Assembly (NCBI RefSeq): GCF_013371465.1
Contig: NZ_JABWDU010000013.1
Coordinates: 1-64,000 of the forward strand
Reading direction: 5' to 3'
DNA from: Ensifer oleiphilus
GTDB lineage: Bacteria; Pseudomonadota; Alphaproteobacteria; Rhizobiales; Rhizobiaceae
Length of the DNA stretch: 64,000 bases
The position numbers and the translations under genes are program-made. Positions within the stretch are counted from its first letter, which is position 1. The number at the start of each line of letters is the position of its first letter. Below the pieces are notes generated by a model that saw nothing but the letters and a program-made list of their open reading frames with translations, was not told the origin of the DNA and did not search any database. This document shows, one piece after another, positions 45,497-54,172 of this stretch.

Positions 45497-45550
45497 CGTT
45501 TCCCTTTGACATGGAAGCGGTATAAAAATCATCCGCTTTTTGGAGGCGCC

Positions 45551-46198
45551 ATGCGGATCATCCGGACACATGAGGATATCGAGGCGGGGCTTGCCGGCCT
45601 GGTGATGCTCGACGCCCGTCTCGAACATGTCGTGGCCAGGGCCGGGCCAGTACCGCTCAGGCGAACCGACCCCGGCTACCGTGGTCTCGCCAGCATCATC
45701 GTATCGCAGATGGTGTCGAAGGCGAGCGCCGCGGCGATCTGGAATCGCATGGAAGCCTCGCTCGGCGAGATCACCGCGCCCGCCGCGCTCTCGCTCAGCG
45801 ACGAGGATTGCCGCGCAATCGGGCTTTCCCGAGCCAAGGCCGATGCGCTGCGGCGGGTGGCGCAGGCGGTCGTTGCCGGCGACATCGACCTCGACGCGAT
45901 CTGCAATGTCGACGCGCTCGACGCGATCCGCGAGCTGACGACGATCAAGGGCGTCGGTCGGTGGACGGCGGAGGTCTATCTTCTGTTCTGCGCCGGGCAT
46001 CCGGACGTCTTTCCATCCGGCGACGTCGCGCTGCAGAACGCCATCGGCCACGGGCTCGGCCTGGAGCTGCGCCCGACCGCCCGCGAGATCGATTCGCTGG
46101 CAGCATCCTGGGCCCCTTGGCGCAGCGTCGCGGCGCGTCTGTTCTGGGCCTACTACGCGCAGGAAATGCGCCGGGATGCTGTTCCTGTGACACCTTGA
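45551..46198 (+). CDS. DNA-3-methyladenine glycosylase family protein (AlkA-like HhH-GPD)
   Basis: 215 residues from ATG 45551 with GGAGG upstream. The HhH-GPD base-excision fold shows the helix-hairpin-helix LTTIKGVGRWTAEVY and the catalytic Asp in FPSGDVALQNAIG. The N-terminal AlkA_N domain of E. coli AlkA is lacking, so it is the short bacterial type. It removes alkylated bases from DNA; range is inferred. It is divergent from gluQRS and ends at a strong terminator. Confidence 0.88.
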   Translation: MRIIRTHEDIEAGLAGLVMLDARLEHVVARAGPVPLRRTDPGYRGLASIIVSQMVSKASAAAIWNRMEASLGEITAPAALSLSDEDCRAIGLSRAKADALRRVAQAVVAGDIDLDAICNVDALDAIRELTTIKGVGRWTAEVYLLFCAGHPDVFPSGDVALQNAIGHGLGLELRPTAREIDSLAASWAPWRSVAARLFWAYYAQEMRRDAVPVTP

Positions 46199-46201
46199 AG
46201 G

Positions 46202-46229
46202 AAAAAGCGAATCCAAGGTTCGCTTTTTT
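46202..46229 (+). terminator. Rho-independent terminator after the glycosylase gene
   Basis: AAAAAGCGAA (46202-46211) pairs with TTCGCTTTTT (46219-46228) and ends in a T6 run, three bases after the stop codon. It is a textbook intrinsic terminator, so the HNH gene 77 bp further needs its own promoter. Confidence 0.9.
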
Positions 46230-46305
46230 CTTTCCTGCTTCACAATCCTGTTGCAACGGGCCTAATATAGAAGGTGCAGATGCCGAATCGATCAGGAGAA
46301 TACGC

Positions 46306-46863
46306 TTGACGATTGCAGTCTCACCGCAGGCCTTACCGGCGCTCGTCTTGAACGCTGACTATCGGCCGCTGAGTTATTACCCCTTGTCGCTCTGGTCCTG
46401 GCAGGACGCGATCAAGGCGGTCTTCCTTGACCGTGTGATTATCCTTGCGGAATACGAGCACTCGGTCTCTTCGCCCAGCTTCTCGATGCGGTTGCCGAGC
46501 GTGGTTTGCCTGAAAAGCTACGTGCAGCCGTCGCGTCACCCGGCGTTCACCCGGTTCAACGTCTTCCTGCGCGACAAGTTCGAATGCCAGTATTGCGGCA
46601 CGCCCGACGATCTGACCTTCGATCACGTGGTGCCCCGCGCGCATGGCGGCCAGACGACCTGGGACAACGTCGTTGCGGCCTGCTCGCCTTGCAATCTGCG
46701 CAAGGGCAGCAAGCTGCCGAAGCAGGCCGGCATGTTCCCACACCAGAAGCCTTACCAGCCGACGGTGCAGGACCTGCACAACAACGGCCGGCTTTTCCCG
46801 CCGAACCACCTGCATGAAAGCTGGATGGACTATCTCTACTGGGATGTCGAACTGCAGCCCTGA
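46306..46863 (+). CDS. HNH endonuclease family protein
   Basis: 185 residues from a TTG start at 46306, seven bases after AGGAG; no nearby ATG fits, and the first residues (TIAVSPQALPALVLNADYRP) match the start I recall for this rhizobial family. The zinc-finger HNH core begins at CQYCGTPDDLTFDHVVPRAH and ends at CSPCNLRKGS, with two CxxC pairs and the HVV/N/H catalytic set. Such stand-alone HNH proteins are widespread and conserved in Proteobacteria; nicking or DNA-repair roles are possible. No restriction-modification partner is nearby. Confidence 0.87.
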   Translation: MTIAVSPQALPALVLNADYRPLSYYPLSLWSWQDAIKAVFLDRVIILAEYEHSVSSPSFSMRLPSVVCLKSYVQPSRHPAFTRFNVFLRDKFECQYCGTPDDLTFDHVVPRAHGGQTTWDNVVAACSPCNLRKGSKLPKQAGMFPHQKPYQPTVQDLHNNGRLFPPNHLHESWMDYLYWDVELQP

Positions 46864-46977
46864 GGTTTGCGGGTCATCGCTTTCCGGATCGTCAGGTCAT
46901 CATGAGGGGCTGAGTCTAGCCGCGTGACCTGTGGTCACGCGCGCCCGCTTCCGGCCGCTTCGTGTCAGCCTCGCGGA

Positions 46978-47487
46978 TCAGGCCTTGGCAGCGCCGCGGA
47001 GCGCGATCGCTGCGAAGATCAGGCTGGCGATCACGTTCCAACCGGCAAAAGAGAGGCCGAGCACGCGTAGCGCTGCCTCCGTGCAGGACGGGCCGTGCTT
47101 GGAATCAAGGTCGCCCAGCAGATCGCCGACATTGGACGACACACCTTGCGCCGTGGTGGCGCAGGTCGACGGTCCTTCCCAGAAGCCCCATTCGGCGCCC
47201 GAGTGATAGACACCCATCCCGGCGCCGACGAGCATCAGGATGCCGATCGCCAGAAGCAGGGTGCGTGTCGTCCAGGCGGGCAGCTTCAAGGCGCTGGTGA
47301 TGACGGCCAGAATGCCGAGCGGAATGCCGTAGTAATAGGGGTCGCGTTGCAAGAGGCAGAGCGCGCAGGGGATGTAGCCGCCGATATGCTCGAAACCGAG
47401 CGCTCCGCCAACGGTCACCGCCATGCCGAGCGTCAGGAGAACGGCGATGACGAGGTGATGGCGGGAAGCGGTGGAAGCGTCGATCAT
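46978..47487 (-). CDS. dsbB: Disulfide bond formation protein B
   Basis: 169 residues, four membrane segments. The quinone-linked Cys pair is in the first periplasmic loop motif CALCLLQRDPYY, and the DsbA-contacting pair is in the second loop (GPSTCATTAQ and GPSCTEAALRV). DsbB reoxidises DsbA using ubiquinone. The overall match to the DsbB/BdbC family is good; the first motif is CxxC preceded by IP, as in rhizobial members. It lies alone between the HNH gene and the tRNA, transcribed leftward. Confidence 0.88.
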   Translation of the reverse strand: MIDASTASRHHLVIAVLLTLGMAVTVGGALGFEHIGGYIPCALCLLQRDPYYYGIPLGILAVITSALKLPAWTTRTLLLAIGILMLVGAGMGVYHSGAEWGFWEGPSTCATTAQGVSSNVGDLLGDLDSKHGPSCTEAALRVLGLSFAGWNVIASLIFAAIALRGAAKA

Positions 47488-47808
47488 GCGTACCTCACGC
47501 GGAAAAAAGCATAGGGGTCAGTGGCCACATATGCTGCATTGCAACTGAATAAGGCCTTCTTAGGTGCGACGACACACGCTGTAAATCGCCTGCCATGCGT
47601 CACGTTTGCACGCTTTCGTGATTGTCGCGGCCAAACCGCGCCGAGATGTCCCGGGATCGCCTGCCGTGCTGCGCGTTCCTGCTCTCCTGTTCGATACATT
47701 CGTAAAACCGGTGCACATTTTTGCCCAGCGTGCATTCGTTGAAAATGATGGTTGACCGCGGCAAAAACCTTCGTGTAAATCCCAGCCGCTGATATCTTAC
47801 ATCCCTGA
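47488..47808. other. 321-bp intergenic stretch between dsbB and tRNA-Leu
   Basis: It should hold the dsbB promoter (minus) and the tRNA promoter (plus, 47752-47779). The short reading frames here lack start signals and recognisable products. No strong hairpin or repeat was seen. Confidence 0.55.
47752..47779 (+). promoter_or_regulatory. Putative promoter of tRNA-Leu
   Basis: TTGACC (47752-47757) is followed after 16 bases by TGTAAA (47774-47779), ending 29 bp before the tRNA 5' end. Spacing and hexamers are acceptable for a housekeeping promoter of a stable RNA gene. Confidence 0.45.
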
Positions 47809-47893
47809 GCCCCATTGGCGGAATTGGTAGACGCGCTCGACTCAAAATCGAGTTCCGAAAGGAGTGCTGGTTCGACCCCGGCATGGGGCACCA
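47809..47893 (+). tRNA. tRNA-Leu (anticodon CAA)
   Basis: An 85-base class II tRNA. The acceptor stem GCCCCAT (47809-47815) pairs with ATGGGGC (47883-47889), followed by discriminator A and an encoded CCA. The D-arm contains TTGGTAGACGC. The anticodon stem CTCGA/TCGAG holds loop CTCAAAA, giving anticodon CAA for UUG codons. A long variable arm (TTCCGAAAGGAG region) identifies a leucine or serine tRNA, and the anticodon settles leucine. The T-arm has GGTTCGACC. No integrated element follows its 3' end. Confidence 0.97.
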
Positions 47894-48079
47894 CCACTTA
47901 AGCTTTCCCCGCACGACGCCTCAGCATGGCTTCCCGTCATCGACGGAACCCCGATCATGCGTTTCGTGCACAGTGTCATCTCATCGCTCACGTCGCCCAA
48001 GTCACTGCCGATTTGTCGCAGTGACTTCTGATTCGATTTCGGCAACAAACAGAATGATCTTTCTGTTTTGGATTTGACG

Positions 48080-48517
48080 ATGCTCGATCTGATTGTTCCC
48101 TATTATCTCTGGGTCAAGGCGGCGCATGTCGTCTCAGTGATTGTCTGGCTTGGCGGCCAGTGTCTGCTGGTCGTTCAGCTTGCCAGCCATCGGCAGGTGC
48201 TGGCGCGGGGAGGCGACGCCGATGTGTTGAGCGAGGTGGAGCAACGCTGCCTGCGTCTGGCGGTCAATCCGGCGATGTTGGCGACGCTTCTGCTGGGCGC
48301 GACGCTGTTCTTCCTGCGCGGACCCGAGTTGCTTGGCGAGGGTTGGTTTCAGGCCAAGCTTGCCTTTGTCGTGGCGATGATGGCGCTTCACGGCGCCATA
48401 GCCGCAACGGTCGCTTCTCTGCGCCGAGAAACCGTCTCCGCAATCCGCATCCGTGTGCTGCAAATCGCAGGCCTCATACTCACCGCCACCCTCGTTTCCA
48501 TTGCCGTCATCAAATAG
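48080..48517 (+). CDS. HemJ/CopD-like integral membrane protein
   Basis: 145 residues, four hydrophobic segments, from ATG 48080. The pattern resembles HemJ, the protoporphyrinogen IX oxidase: YYLWVKAAHVVSVIVWLGGQ with the conserved His, RCLRLAVNPAMLATLLLGA, and GWFQAKLAFVVAMMALHGAI. In HemJ these His residues bind heme. Rhizobia usually have another hemJ beside hemE, so this could be a paralogue with a different role; the basic residues and end differ. It is followed within 8 bp by the DUF3817 gene, then a TetR regulator. Confidence 0.75.
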   Translation: MLDLIVPYYLWVKAAHVVSVIVWLGGQCLLVVQLASHRQVLARGGDADVLSEVEQRCLRLAVNPAMLATLLLGATLFFLRGPELLGEGWFQAKLAFVVAMMALHGAIAATVASLRRETVSAIRIRVLQIAGLILTATLVSIAVIK

Positions 48518-48525
48518 GAATGGCC

Positions 48526-48834
48526 ATGTCCGAACACCAAACCAACCGACAGATCTCGCGCCTGCTGCGTATCGCGGCGATCGCAGAGGGTACGACCTTG
48601 CTGCTCCTCGTCTTCGTCGGCGTGCCGCTGAAGCATGGCCTGGGCTACGGCGAAGTGACCCGCGTGCTCGGCCCCGTGCACGGTCTTGCCTTCCTCACTT
48701 ACATCTGGGCCGTCATCAACGAGCTGTCCTTGGGCGATCAGCCGCGCGGCTGGGCGTTCAAGGCGATGCTGTTCAGCTTTGTTCCGGGCGGCACCTTCTG
48801 GTTCTTCCGTCGATCGATCGCTTCTGTGAGGTAG
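48526..48834 (+). CDS. DUF3817 domain integral membrane protein
   Basis: 102 residues from ATG 48526, six bases after AGGA. Three membrane segments match DUF3817: RLLRIAAIAEGTTLLLLVFV, the HGLAFLTYIWAVIN helix after VLGPV, and a terminal FKAMLFSFVPGGTFWFFRRS. No function is known to me. It is tightly spaced between the HemJ-like gene and a TetR-family regulator that starts six bases after its stop, so the three are probably one transcription unit. Confidence 0.85.
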   Translation: MSEHQTNRQISRLLRIAAIAEGTTLLLLVFVGVPLKHGLGYGEVTRVLGPVHGLAFLTYIWAVINELSLGDQPRGWAFKAMLFSFVPGGTFWFFRRSIASVR

Positions 48835-48840
48835 GTCATC

Positions 48841-49428
48841 ATGGGCTATGACAAGGGGCTTCGTACGCGCGAGGAAATCCTCGATGCCGCCGGGCGGCTG
48901 ATTTTCGTTCGCGGTTACGGGGCCTCCTCGTTCTCGGAGATTACTGCTGCGCTCGGGATTTCGCTCGGCAAGATCACCCATCATTTCCCCAGCAAGGCTG
49001 CACTGTTCGAGGCGCTGTTCGAGCAGGCTGTGGCGCAATTCCGCAGGGAGACGCTGCCGATCTTCGAGGCGTCCGAACTGACGCCGTTGCAGCGGATCGA
49101 GCAGGTGTTTTTCCGCATCGAGATGTTCTACGCAGCGCAAGGTGAAATCATCGGTTGCCCGGTGGGGCAGACGATGGCCGATCCGCTGGCGACGACCTTG
49201 CCCATGCGCGACCTGGCGACGGCACTGCTTGCGGACATCGAACGGCTGCTGACGCGCAATCTCGAGGAGATGGGCTGGTCGCCGGCGCAAGCGTCGGCGC
49301 GCGCAGCGATCGTAACGGCCGCATGGCAAGGTGCGGTGCTGATCGCCCGGGGTGGCGGCGGGTTCGGTGGTTTCAGGCGCATTCTGGGTCACGTCAGAAC
49401 GCTGCTTGCCGAAGAGCCACCGCGCTGA
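48841..49428 (+). CDS. TetR/AcrR family transcriptional regulator
   Basis: 195 residues. The N-terminal helix-turn-helix is typical: LRTREEILDAAGRLIFVRGY, then SSFSEITAALGISLGKITHH and FPSKAALFEALFEQ. The C-terminal ligand domain (TetR_C type) contains the long helix FRIEMFYAAQGEIIGCPVGQ. It starts six bases after the DUF3817 stop, so it may regulate its own two-membrane-protein operon. The adjacent acyl-CoA synthetase is 134 bp downstream and could also be a target. The ligand is unknown. Confidence 0.92.
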   Translation: MGYDKGLRTREEILDAAGRLIFVRGYGASSFSEITAALGISLGKITHHFPSKAALFEALFEQAVAQFRRETLPIFEASELTPLQRIEQVFFRIEMFYAAQGEIIGCPVGQTMADPLATTLPMRDLATALLADIERLLTRNLEEMGWSPAQASARAAIVTAAWQGAVLIARGGGGFGGFRRILGHVRTLLAEEPPR

Positions 49429-49562
49429 TGGCAGCAATGCGTGGAGGCGACGAACGAGGAAGCGCGAGCCTGTCGGTGGACAGCCCGTGTCGCGCTGGCG
49501 ATTGAACTGAAGCCGACGAAGATGTTAGGTGCAGTGCAGCAGAATTCTGTCGCGGCGGGGCC

Positions 49563-51209
49563 ATGTTACCGACAATCGAAAATTACGACGAACTCTACCG
49601 CGCGTTTGAGTGGCAGATCCCCAAGAGGTTCAACATCGGCGTGGCCGTCAGCGATGCCTGGGCCGCGCGTGAGCCGGAGCGCATCTGTCTTCAGCATTTC
49701 AGCCTGGATGGCGCCCATCAGGCGCTGACATATGGCGCTTTCTCTCAGCAATCGTCGGCTTTCGCGCGCGGGCTCGAACGCCAGGGGATCAAGCCCGGAG
49801 ACCGGGTGGCGATCCTGCTGCCGCAGGGGTTCGAGACTGCCATTGCACACGCCGCCATCTACAAGCTGGGCGCGATCGCCCTGCCGCTTGCGCTGCTGTT
49901 CGGGGTCGAGGCGCTGGAGTATCGCCTGCTCGACGCCGGTGCGGCGGCGATCGTCACCAATGCGTTCGGTCACGAGCGTGTCGCGGCCATTCGCGACCGG
50001 CTGCCGGGGCTGCCGCTGGTCGTGCTGAGCGGCGCTGAGCCCACGCCAGGAACGCTCGATTTCGCCGACCTTGCGGCAGGCGATGCCGTTGGCTTTGTTG
50101 CCGCCGACACCACGCCCGACGATGCGGCATTGATGATCTACACTTCGGGAACGACAGGGCCGCCCAAGGGGGCGCTGCATGGCCATCGGGTGCTGCTCGG
50201 CCATCTCCCGGGATTCCAGTTTCACCACCATTTCCTGCCGCAGCCTGATGACCGGATGTGGACGCCCGCCGACTGGGCCTGGGCCGGCGGCTTGCTGAAC
50301 GCGCTGCTGCCCTCGCTGCTGCTTGGCGTTCCCGTGGTTTCGTCGCCGGCGCAGAAGTTCGACCCGCACACCGCCTTTCGGATTTTGGAAGAGATGAACG
50401 TGCGCAACGCCTTCATTCCGCCGACGGCGCTGCGGCTGATGAAGGCGGTCGACAGGCCGCGCGAGCGGTACCGTCTCAATCTCAGAACCATCGGTTCGGC
50501 CGGCGAGGCGCTCGGGCGCGAAACCTTCGAATGGGCCAGGGGAGCCCTTGGCCTCGAGGTCAGCGAGTTCTATGGCCAGACGGAGTGCAACATCGTCATT
50601 TCATCGGCCGCCGATCTCGGCGTGGTCAAGCCGGGCTCGATGGGCAAGGCGGCGCCGGGGCACCGGGTGGCGATCATCGATGGTGATGGCCGGGAGTTGC
50701 CGGCCGGAACTGTCGGCCAGGTGGCGATCCGCAGACCGGATCCCGTGATGTTTCTCGGTTACTGGAAAAACCAGAAGGCGACGGACGCAAAGTTTATCGG
50801 CGACTGGATGACGACCGGTGACCAGGGGGTGATGGATGGCGAAGGCTACTTCACCTTCTTCGGGCGCGATGACGACGTGATCACGTCATCAGGCTATCGC
50901 ATCGGACCCGGAGAGATCGAGGACTGCCTTGCCGGGCATCCGGACGTGCAGCTTGCCGCGGCCGTCGGAAAGCCGGACGCGCTGCGCACGGAAATCGTCA
51001 AGGCCTATGTCGTCCTGAGGCCCGGCGTGGCTGGCGACGAAGAAACCGCACAATCGATCCGCGACTGGGTGAAGACGCGGCTGTCGATGCACGAATATCC
51101 CCGCGAAATCGCGTTCGTCGACAGTCTGCCTCTGACGACGTCTGGCAAGGTCATTCGCCGGTTCCTGCGTGAGCAGGCGGCAGCGGAACCGCCGCACAAG
51201 GTCGCCTGA
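49563..51209 (+). CDS. AMP-binding acyl-CoA synthetase
   Basis: 548 residues of the ANL superfamily: carboxylate is adenylated and then joined to CoA. Motifs in order are MIYTSGTTGPPKGALHGH (P-loop), ADWAWAGGLLNALLPSLLLG, the EFYGQTECNI gate, the TGDQG hinge region, and the C-terminal catalytic Lys in PLTTSGKVIRR. The pattern is closer to acetyl/medium-chain or benzoate-type synthetases than to long-chain FadD, but chain length cannot be fixed. It has a 134-bp gap after the TetR gene and may be controlled by it. It is convergent with the acetyltransferase-like gene. Confidence 0.92.
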   Translation: MLPTIENYDELYRAFEWQIPKRFNIGVAVSDAWAAREPERICLQHFSLDGAHQALTYGAFSQQSSAFARGLERQGIKPGDRVAILLPQGFETAIAHAAIYKLGAIALPLALLFGVEALEYRLLDAGAAAIVTNAFGHERVAAIRDRLPGLPLVVLSGAEPTPGTLDFADLAAGDAVGFVAADTTPDDAALMIYTSGTTGPPKGALHGHRVLLGHLPGFQFHHHFLPQPDDRMWTPADWAWAGGLLNALLPSLLLGVPVVSSPAQKFDPHTAFRILEEMNVRNAFIPPTALRLMKAVDRPRERYRLNLRTIGSAGEALGRETFEWARGALGLEVSEFYGQTECNIVISSAADLGVVKPGSMGKAAPGHRVAIIDGDGRELPAGTVGQVAIRRPDPVMFLGYWKNQKATDAKFIGDWMTTGDQGVMDGEGYFTFFGRDDDVITSSGYRIGPGEIEDCLAGHPDVQLAAAVGKPDALRTEIVKAYVVLRPGVAGDEETAQSIRDWVKTRLSMHEYPREIAFVDSLPLTTSGKVIRRFLREQAAAEPPHKVA

Positions 51210-51218
51210 GGAGGATGG

Positions 51219-52493
51219 TCAACGCCCGGCGAGCGCCTTGATCTTTTCCCGCAGCATCCGCGCCATGTTGCGGGTGTTGCGGTAGAGGTGCAATTGCGCT
51301 GCGACCTGGCGAACGTCGCGGTCGCGGGTCTGCTGCAGGCCGATGACCAGCGTGCCCATTTCTTCCCGCTGCTGCCAGAACCGGCTCATGATCGGGTGAT
51401 CGGGAACGGCGCAGGAATCCGAGCGGGCGATGTTGGCATCGTCGAGATGCCATTCCGTCAATTCGGCCAAAAGCAGCTTGCCAGGCGAGTACTTTGCATA
51501 GTGCTCGTTATAGGCCGTCTTCCACGTATACGCCTCGCCCGACATCAGGAACACGACCATGGAGGCGATCGCCTTGCCGTCGAGGTCGAGTGTGTGGATA
51601 CGAACGCTGTCAGCTTCGGAGAGGTTTGTTATCGCCTCGCGCGCGAAGGCCGCGCGGAAGCGGTCGAGCACCATGGCGCTGCGCTCGCGGCCCTTCCAGC
51701 CGGACGCTTCCAGCGCCAGGAACTCTTCCATGCGAATGCGGATCTCGCTCGGCTGGCGCGCGACGGAGTAGGCGAGTTTCCCGAGCTTTTCCAGCTGGTT
51801 CCATTGCCGCCGCAATTCGCGGAAATGCGCCGGGCTGATCGCCTTCTTCAGATAGGTCGGGCCATCGAGCAGGCTTTCGAGCATGGGCCGGCTGAACGTG
51901 TCCGTCACTGTCAGCGGCAGGTTTCGGCCGATGGCGACGGCACGCGCCAGCTGCGCGAACTTGCCCTTGAGACGCACATCCGGCAGCACCAGAACGGGGG
52001 GAAGGCTTGCCGACGGATTGGTCAGGGCTTCAAACAGGTTGTCGATGGTTTCGGCCGCATCCTCGGCATCGAGCAGCGGCACGCCAAGCGGGCCGAAGGG
52101 ATTGGACCAGGCGCGGATAATCGGTGCGCCGATCGAAAAGCCGGGCTTCTCGATCGAAAATGGCATCAGGAAGCGCATGCGGCTGCGGCGCTCGTTGTTG
52201 TCCCTGATGATGGCGAGCCGTATCACGCGTTCCTCGAGCCTGGGCATCGCCGGTGCCAGGAAACGGCCGGTGAAGAAAACATTCGGCTCCAGCGCACGGT
52301 TCGACAGGAAGTCGAGTTCGCCCTGCAATTCATAGCCAGCCTTGGCCGGGTAGATCGAGAGATGCCGTCCCGGGCGTCCGACCGCAAGCATATGCTCGGC
52401 CTGGGGATGGGAATGGCCCATCGGCGCCAGCCCGCCAAGGATGCGGGCAGCTCGGTCGTCTGCGTCACCGGGAAGAGTGGTATTGCCGATCAT
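51219..52493 (-). CDS. GNAT-fold acetyltransferase-like protein (BioF2/CelD-like)
   Basis: 424 residues. The C-terminal half matches the GNAT_6/BioF2-type domain of CelD-like proteins (MEEFLALEASGWKGRERSAM, then VVFLMSGEAYTWKTAYNEHY and LLLAELTEWHLDD), commonly found in polysaccharide or lipid biosynthesis clusters. The N-terminal half is a second, weaker fold with no recognised motif. Acceptor and donor are unknown. Its start overlaps the flippase stop by four bases (ATGA), so the two are co-translated, suggesting acylation of an exported glycan or lipid. No glycosyltransferase lies nearby. Confidence 0.8.
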   Translation of the reverse strand: MIGNTTLPGDADDRAARILGGLAPMGHSHPQAEHMLAVGRPGRHLSIYPAKAGYELQGELDFLSNRALEPNVFFTGRFLAPAMPRLEERVIRLAIIRDNNERRSRMRFLMPFSIEKPGFSIGAPIIRAWSNPFGPLGVPLLDAEDAAETIDNLFEALTNPSASLPPVLVLPDVRLKGKFAQLARAVAIGRNLPLTVTDTFSRPMLESLLDGPTYLKKAISPAHFRELRRQWNQLEKLGKLAYSVARQPSEIRIRMEEFLALEASGWKGRERSAMVLDRFRAAFAREAITNLSEADSVRIHTLDLDGKAIASMVVFLMSGEAYTWKTAYNEHYAKYSPGKLLLAELTEWHLDDANIARSDSCAVPDHPIMSRFWQQREEMGTLVIGLQQTRDRDVRQVAAQLHLYRNTRNMARMLREKIKALAGR

Positions 52494-53917
52494 GGATGGA
52501 TCGCCCCGTTGTTGTCATGGTCCGAACGCCCGCTTGCAAAAGCGAACAGCGCGAAGCCGAAGGTGCGCCTTACGGCGAAATGAAGCAGCATTGCCTCGAC
52601 GAACATAGCGCCGGCGGTTGCAAATGCAGCACCGATCAATCCGAAAAGAGGAATGAGGCTCAAGTTAAGCGCGAGGTTTGCCACCAGAGCACAAGCGTAG
52701 AGGATGACGCAGAGCGTCTGCTGGCCCGCCATCGTCAACAGGATTTCGGCGGGCCCGATGAAGGCCTTGGCCATAATGCCGGCGAACAGGATGGCCATCA
52801 AAGGCCAACCGCCGACGAAGGCAGGGCCGAACAGCGAGAGCAGGATCGGGCCGGCCGCCAAGACGACTGCCCCGAGCATCAGCGACGGCCAGAACGCCCA
52901 GCGGGCGCTTTCGATGGCGATCTCGGCCAATTGCCTGCGGTCGTTTGCGGCCATGGCTCCGGCAATCCGTGGACCTGCCGCCGCCTTGACGGAGAACATG
53001 ACGAAGTGCACCAGCGCCATCGTCTTGGCGGCAGCGAAGTAGACGGCGACATCGTCCGGCTTCAGGTAGAAGCCGACGATGACGACGTCGGAATTGGTCA
53101 GCAGGAATCCGAAGCCATCGATCAGGAAGATCGGCACCGCGACCGTGAGCCAGCGTCCCATTTCGATGCGCAGCGGTCCTCGGACGTAGCGCGAACGCAA
53201 CCGCCAGGTGAGTACGAGGAACTGGCTGATGGTCGTCGCATAGACGGCGGCCATGGCAGCGGCCATGGCAGTGCGCGCCGTGTGCGGCGCGCCCATCGTC
53301 GTTGCCAGCACCATGAAGGCGAGCACCAGCAGAGGGCGGATGATGAAGGTCGGGCTCATGGCCGAAAGCGGCCAACCATGGGCCCGGGCGGTGCCGTCCA
53401 TCACGTCGCCGAGCGCGATCATCGGCAGAATGAACAGGCCGAGATAAAGCGGCACGAGGTAGTAACCCTCGATCCGTTCCGCAAACAGCCACAGGCTCAG
53501 AAACCCGACGAGAGCGAGCGTGCTTGCCGACACGAGGGCAAAGATGCGCGCGGTGGTCGTCAGGCCGCGAATTTCGTCCAGCGCCGCTGTTGCCTGGTAT
53601 TCCGGCAGGAACCGGATCACGGCCGAATGGAAGCCGACGCAGGACAGGTTGCCGAACAGGATCACCAGCACCCAGACGAAGACGAAGATGCCGTACTCGA
53701 ACTCGCCCATCAGGCGCGCGAGAATGATCTGGGACAGGAAGGCGATTGCGGCGCTGAGGATGCGGATGGCGAAGGCGACCAGCGCCATGCGCCGTGCCGT
53801 GTTTTTGGGGTCGGGTTCGGTCAGGGCGGCGACCAGCATGCCCCCTAGCGGAGACAAGCGGTGACGAAGCGCTGACGGCAGCATTCGTCCGGCTGTTTGA
53901 CACACCGCCATGAACAC
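52490..53917 (-). CDS. Polysaccharide flippase-like MOP superfamily membrane protein
   Basis: 475 residues with about 12-14 membrane segments. The N-terminal ARRMALVAFAIRILSAAIAF and LARLMGEFEYGIFVFVWVLV motif (GEFEYG) is characteristic of Wzx/RfbX-type flippases. It probably moves a lipid-linked oligosaccharide or related lipid to the periplasm. No polymerase, transferases or chain-length regulator are adjacent, which is unusual for Wzx. It is coupled to the acetyltransferase-like gene, implying a joint role in an envelope or exopolysaccharide product. The exact start is uncertain; ATG 53917 is taken. Confidence 0.85.
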   Translation of the reverse strand: MFMAVCQTAGRMLPSALRHRLSPLGGMLVAALTEPDPKNTARRMALVAFAIRILSAAIAFLSQIILARLMGEFEYGIFVFVWVLVILFGNLSCVGFHSAVIRFLPEYQATAALDEIRGLTTTARIFALVSASTLALVGFLSLWLFAERIEGYYLVPLYLGLFILPMIALGDVMDGTARAHGWPLSAMSPTFIIRPLLVLAFMVLATTMGAPHTARTAMAAAMAAVYATTISQFLVLTWRLRSRYVRGPLRIEMGRWLTVAVPIFLIDGFGFLLTNSDVVIVGFYLKPDDVAVYFAAAKTMALVHFVMFSVKAAAGPRIAGAMAANDRRQLAEIAIESARWAFWPSLMLGAVVLAAGPILLSLFGPAFVGGWPLMAILFAGIMAKAFIGPAEILLTMAGQQTLCVILYACALVANLALNLSLIPLFGLIGAAFATAGAMFVEAMLLHFAVRRTFGFALFAFASGRSDHDNNGAIHP

Positions 53918-54141
53918 GAGAACACCCTGAGATTACGCAATACAGGGTTTGCTTGTGCCAGATCAGCGTTAACAAACGGTTCAGTCGGCGGGTTTGCCTT
54001 GGGGAGGGAGCCGAGCGGATGGACCCCGTCCGGCGCCGAAAAGAGGCTCGCCGGATCGCGAGCGGCCGACGCCAGGTCATTCGGCCAGCCCTAGTTTACT
54101 TCGGGAGACGAGGCGCCATTAGCCTTTCCCGCCCCGCAAAC

Positions 54142-54168
54142 AAAAATGCCGCCCGGAGGCGGCATTTT
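54142..54168 (-). terminator. Rho-independent terminator of secA
   Basis: AAAATGCCGCC (54143-54153) and GGCGGCATTTT (54158-54168) pair perfectly around a 4-nt loop. On the minus strand the stem is followed by a U-rich run into TTTTTG. It lies just after the secA stop codon. Confidence 0.88.
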
Positions 54169-54172
54169 CAGA

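Noticed and set aside
47809-47893. tRNA-Leu as an integration site for a mobile element
   Set aside because: No integrase, direct repeat of the tRNA 3' end, or foreign-looking genes follow it in the next kilobases.
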